This document shows positions 7,034 through 7,464 of a stretch of 7,464 nt of DNA, piece by piece. Position 1 is the stretch's first letter. Each line of letters starts with the position of its first letter. The notes below the pieces were generated by a model. It did not search any database and was not told the origin of the DNA. It saw only the letters and a list, made by a program, of their open reading frames with translations. This stretch comes from Deltaproteobacteria bacterium (GTDB lineage: Bacteria > Desulfobacterota > DSM-4660 > Desulfatiglandales > Desulfatiglandaceae), in the NCBI GenBank assembly GCA_019307645.1, contig JAFDJF010000098.1, positions 1-7,464 of the forward strand, written 5' to 3'. Position numbers and translations under genes: made by a program.

Positions 7034-7155
7034 TTCCTTAAAGTCCCCCTTTCTCAAAGGGGGATTGAGGGGGATTTTTAATCCGTTACAACAAATCCCC
7101 CCCGACCCCCCTTTACAAAAGGGGGGAGAATGGTGCTTAATTTACCGGCATTGAC
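7034..7155. repeat. palindromic three-hairpin dispersed repeat, copy 2
   Basis: Same orientation as copy 1 and about the same length (122 bp), between leuS and the right-hand gene. Stems: CCCCCTTT/AAAGGGGG (7045-7052 with 7056-7063, loop CTC); GGGGGATTT/AAATCCCCC (7069-7077 with 7093-7101, loop 15 nt); CCCCCCTTT/AAAGGGGGG (7106-7114 with 7118-7126, loop ACA). All three stems equal those of copy 1 while loops and the spacer differ, plus one inserted base at 7105. Flanks also match: TTCCTT on the left, and GCTTAA then CATTGAC on the right. It lies within a probable minus-strand transcript entering leuS, so it could attenuate or terminate read-through from the gene to the right. Confidence 0.85.
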
Positions 7156-7216
7156 TGATCACTTATTACTAACCACTGATTACTGGTCACTGATCACTGA
7201 CCACTGGTCACTAAGC
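7154..7216. repeat. degenerate 7-bp tandem array (consensus ACTGRTC)
   Basis: Nine consecutive 7-bp units: ACTGATC, ACTTATT, ACTAACC, ACTGATT, ACTGGTC, ACTGATC, ACTGACC, ACTGGTC, ACTAAGC. ACT is invariant in all nine and the last four positions vary. The first unit overlaps the closing CATTGAC of repeat copy 2. Because ACTGACC and ACTGGTC are near-complements, the array contains short inverted repeats, for example TGACCA-C-TGGTCA (7198-7210). It resembles the heptanucleotide short tandem repeats known between genes in some bacteria, such as the cyanobacterial STRR class, by form only. Confidence 0.8.
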
Positions 7217-7464
7217 GCTGGGCTGTCAAACACGATTGTGTAATCCAGTTTTGACTTGAAATGTTCTTTAAGCTGCCTGATCGTAGGTTCAAAATCGGCA
7301 AGGAACATGTCATCCAGAGAGACAGTTAACTTGAGGAGAAAGTCAGCTTCGTCCTTATGCCGTGACAGGAAAAAATTTACGAGATGTTTACATGCCGCGC
7401 CAACATAAGAAGGATATTCGGACTCTGCCCCCTCTTTAACCGGAATCCGGATACTGATATCATT
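7180..7464 (-). CDS. unrecognised protein, C-terminal 94 residues (truncated by window edge)
   Basis: The reverse strand is open from the right edge down to TAA at 7182-7180. The visible part begins NDISIRIPVKEGAESEYPSY and continues with a mixed polar/hydrophobic, probably helical region: AACKHLVNFFLSRHKDEADF (23-42 of the fragment), LLKLTVSLDDMFLADFEPTI (43-62) and RQLKEHFKSKLDYTIVFDSP (63-82). There is no membrane segment, and I do not recognise a family. The last 12 residues (ALSDQWSVISDQ) are almost all encoded by the 7-bp array, so the native end may have been near Ser81-Pro82 and replaced by repeat-derived codons. It precedes leuS on the same strand, with both repeats in between. Coding status rests on the open frame, which spans the whole 285 bases, and on its protein-like composition. 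The start lies outside the window. Confidence 0.65.
   Translation of the reverse strand, partial: NDISIRIPVKEGAESEYPSYVGAACKHLVNFFLSRHKDEADFLLKLTVSLDDMFLADFEPTIRQLKEHFKSKLDYTIVFDSPALSDQWSVISDQ

Noticed and set aside
7034..7216. CRISPR array
   Set aside because: The 7-bp units have no spacers, the hairpin repeat occurs in two distant copies, and there are no cas genes.
1..7464. A novel defence, mobile or secretion system
   Set aside because: All complete genes belong to well-known housekeeping families. There is no integrase, toxin-antitoxin pair, reverse transcriptase or unknown gene cluster in the window.

Overview
The window looks like a housekeeping stretch from a Gram-negative (LPS-bearing, diderm) bacterium. 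An LPS-assembly lipoprotein (LptE), the lipid II flippase MurJ, LeuRS, the DNA polymerase III delta subunit and ribosomal protein S20 sit close together. From memory, leuS-lptE-holA followed by rpsT and murJ is an arrangement typical of Desulfobacterota/Deltaproteobacteria, and the CCCCCTTT...AAAGGGGG dispersed repeat is also frequent in such genomes. I infer that lineage with moderate confidence; no search was possible.

Layout, left to right. (1) 1-369, minus: N-terminal 123 codons of a UMF1/Atg22-like major facilitator transporter, running off the left edge. (2) 370-482: short gap with an 11-bp tandem duplication and a TATAAT box. (3) 483-2090, minus: murJ, GTG start. (4) 2091-2163: compact divergent control region; the rpsT -35 box overlaps the murJ Shine-Dalgarno. 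(5) 2164-2430, plus: rpsT, UUG start. (6) 2431-2602: convergent rpsT/holA junction filled by copy 1 of a three-hairpin palindromic repeat. (7) 2603-3610 holA and 3610-4215 lptE, minus, overlapping by one base (TGATG). (8) 4216-4376: 161 bp between leuS and lptE in which I see no confident element. (9) 4377-6956, minus: leuS. (10) 7034-7155: copy 2 of the repeat. (11) 7154-7216: degenerate 7-bp tandem array. (12) 7180-7464, minus: C-terminal end of an unrecognised protein whose last codons lie inside the array, running off the right edge.

leuS, lptE and holA read in one direction (7019 down to 2603) and probably form one transcription unit; lptE and holA look translationally coupled. rpsT is the only plus-strand gene, convergent with holA and divergent from murJ. 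The functions span translation (LeuRS, S20), replication (HolA) and envelope biogenesis (LptE, MurJ).

I did not find a convincing undescribed system. The most interesting material is the repeat landscape: two copies of a structured element whose differences fall mostly in loops and spacers rather than stems, and the heptamer array fused to one copy, which also supplies the stop codon of the neighbouring gene. Secondary points are a Cys/His cluster just before the LeuRS KMSKS loop and the UUG start of rpsT.
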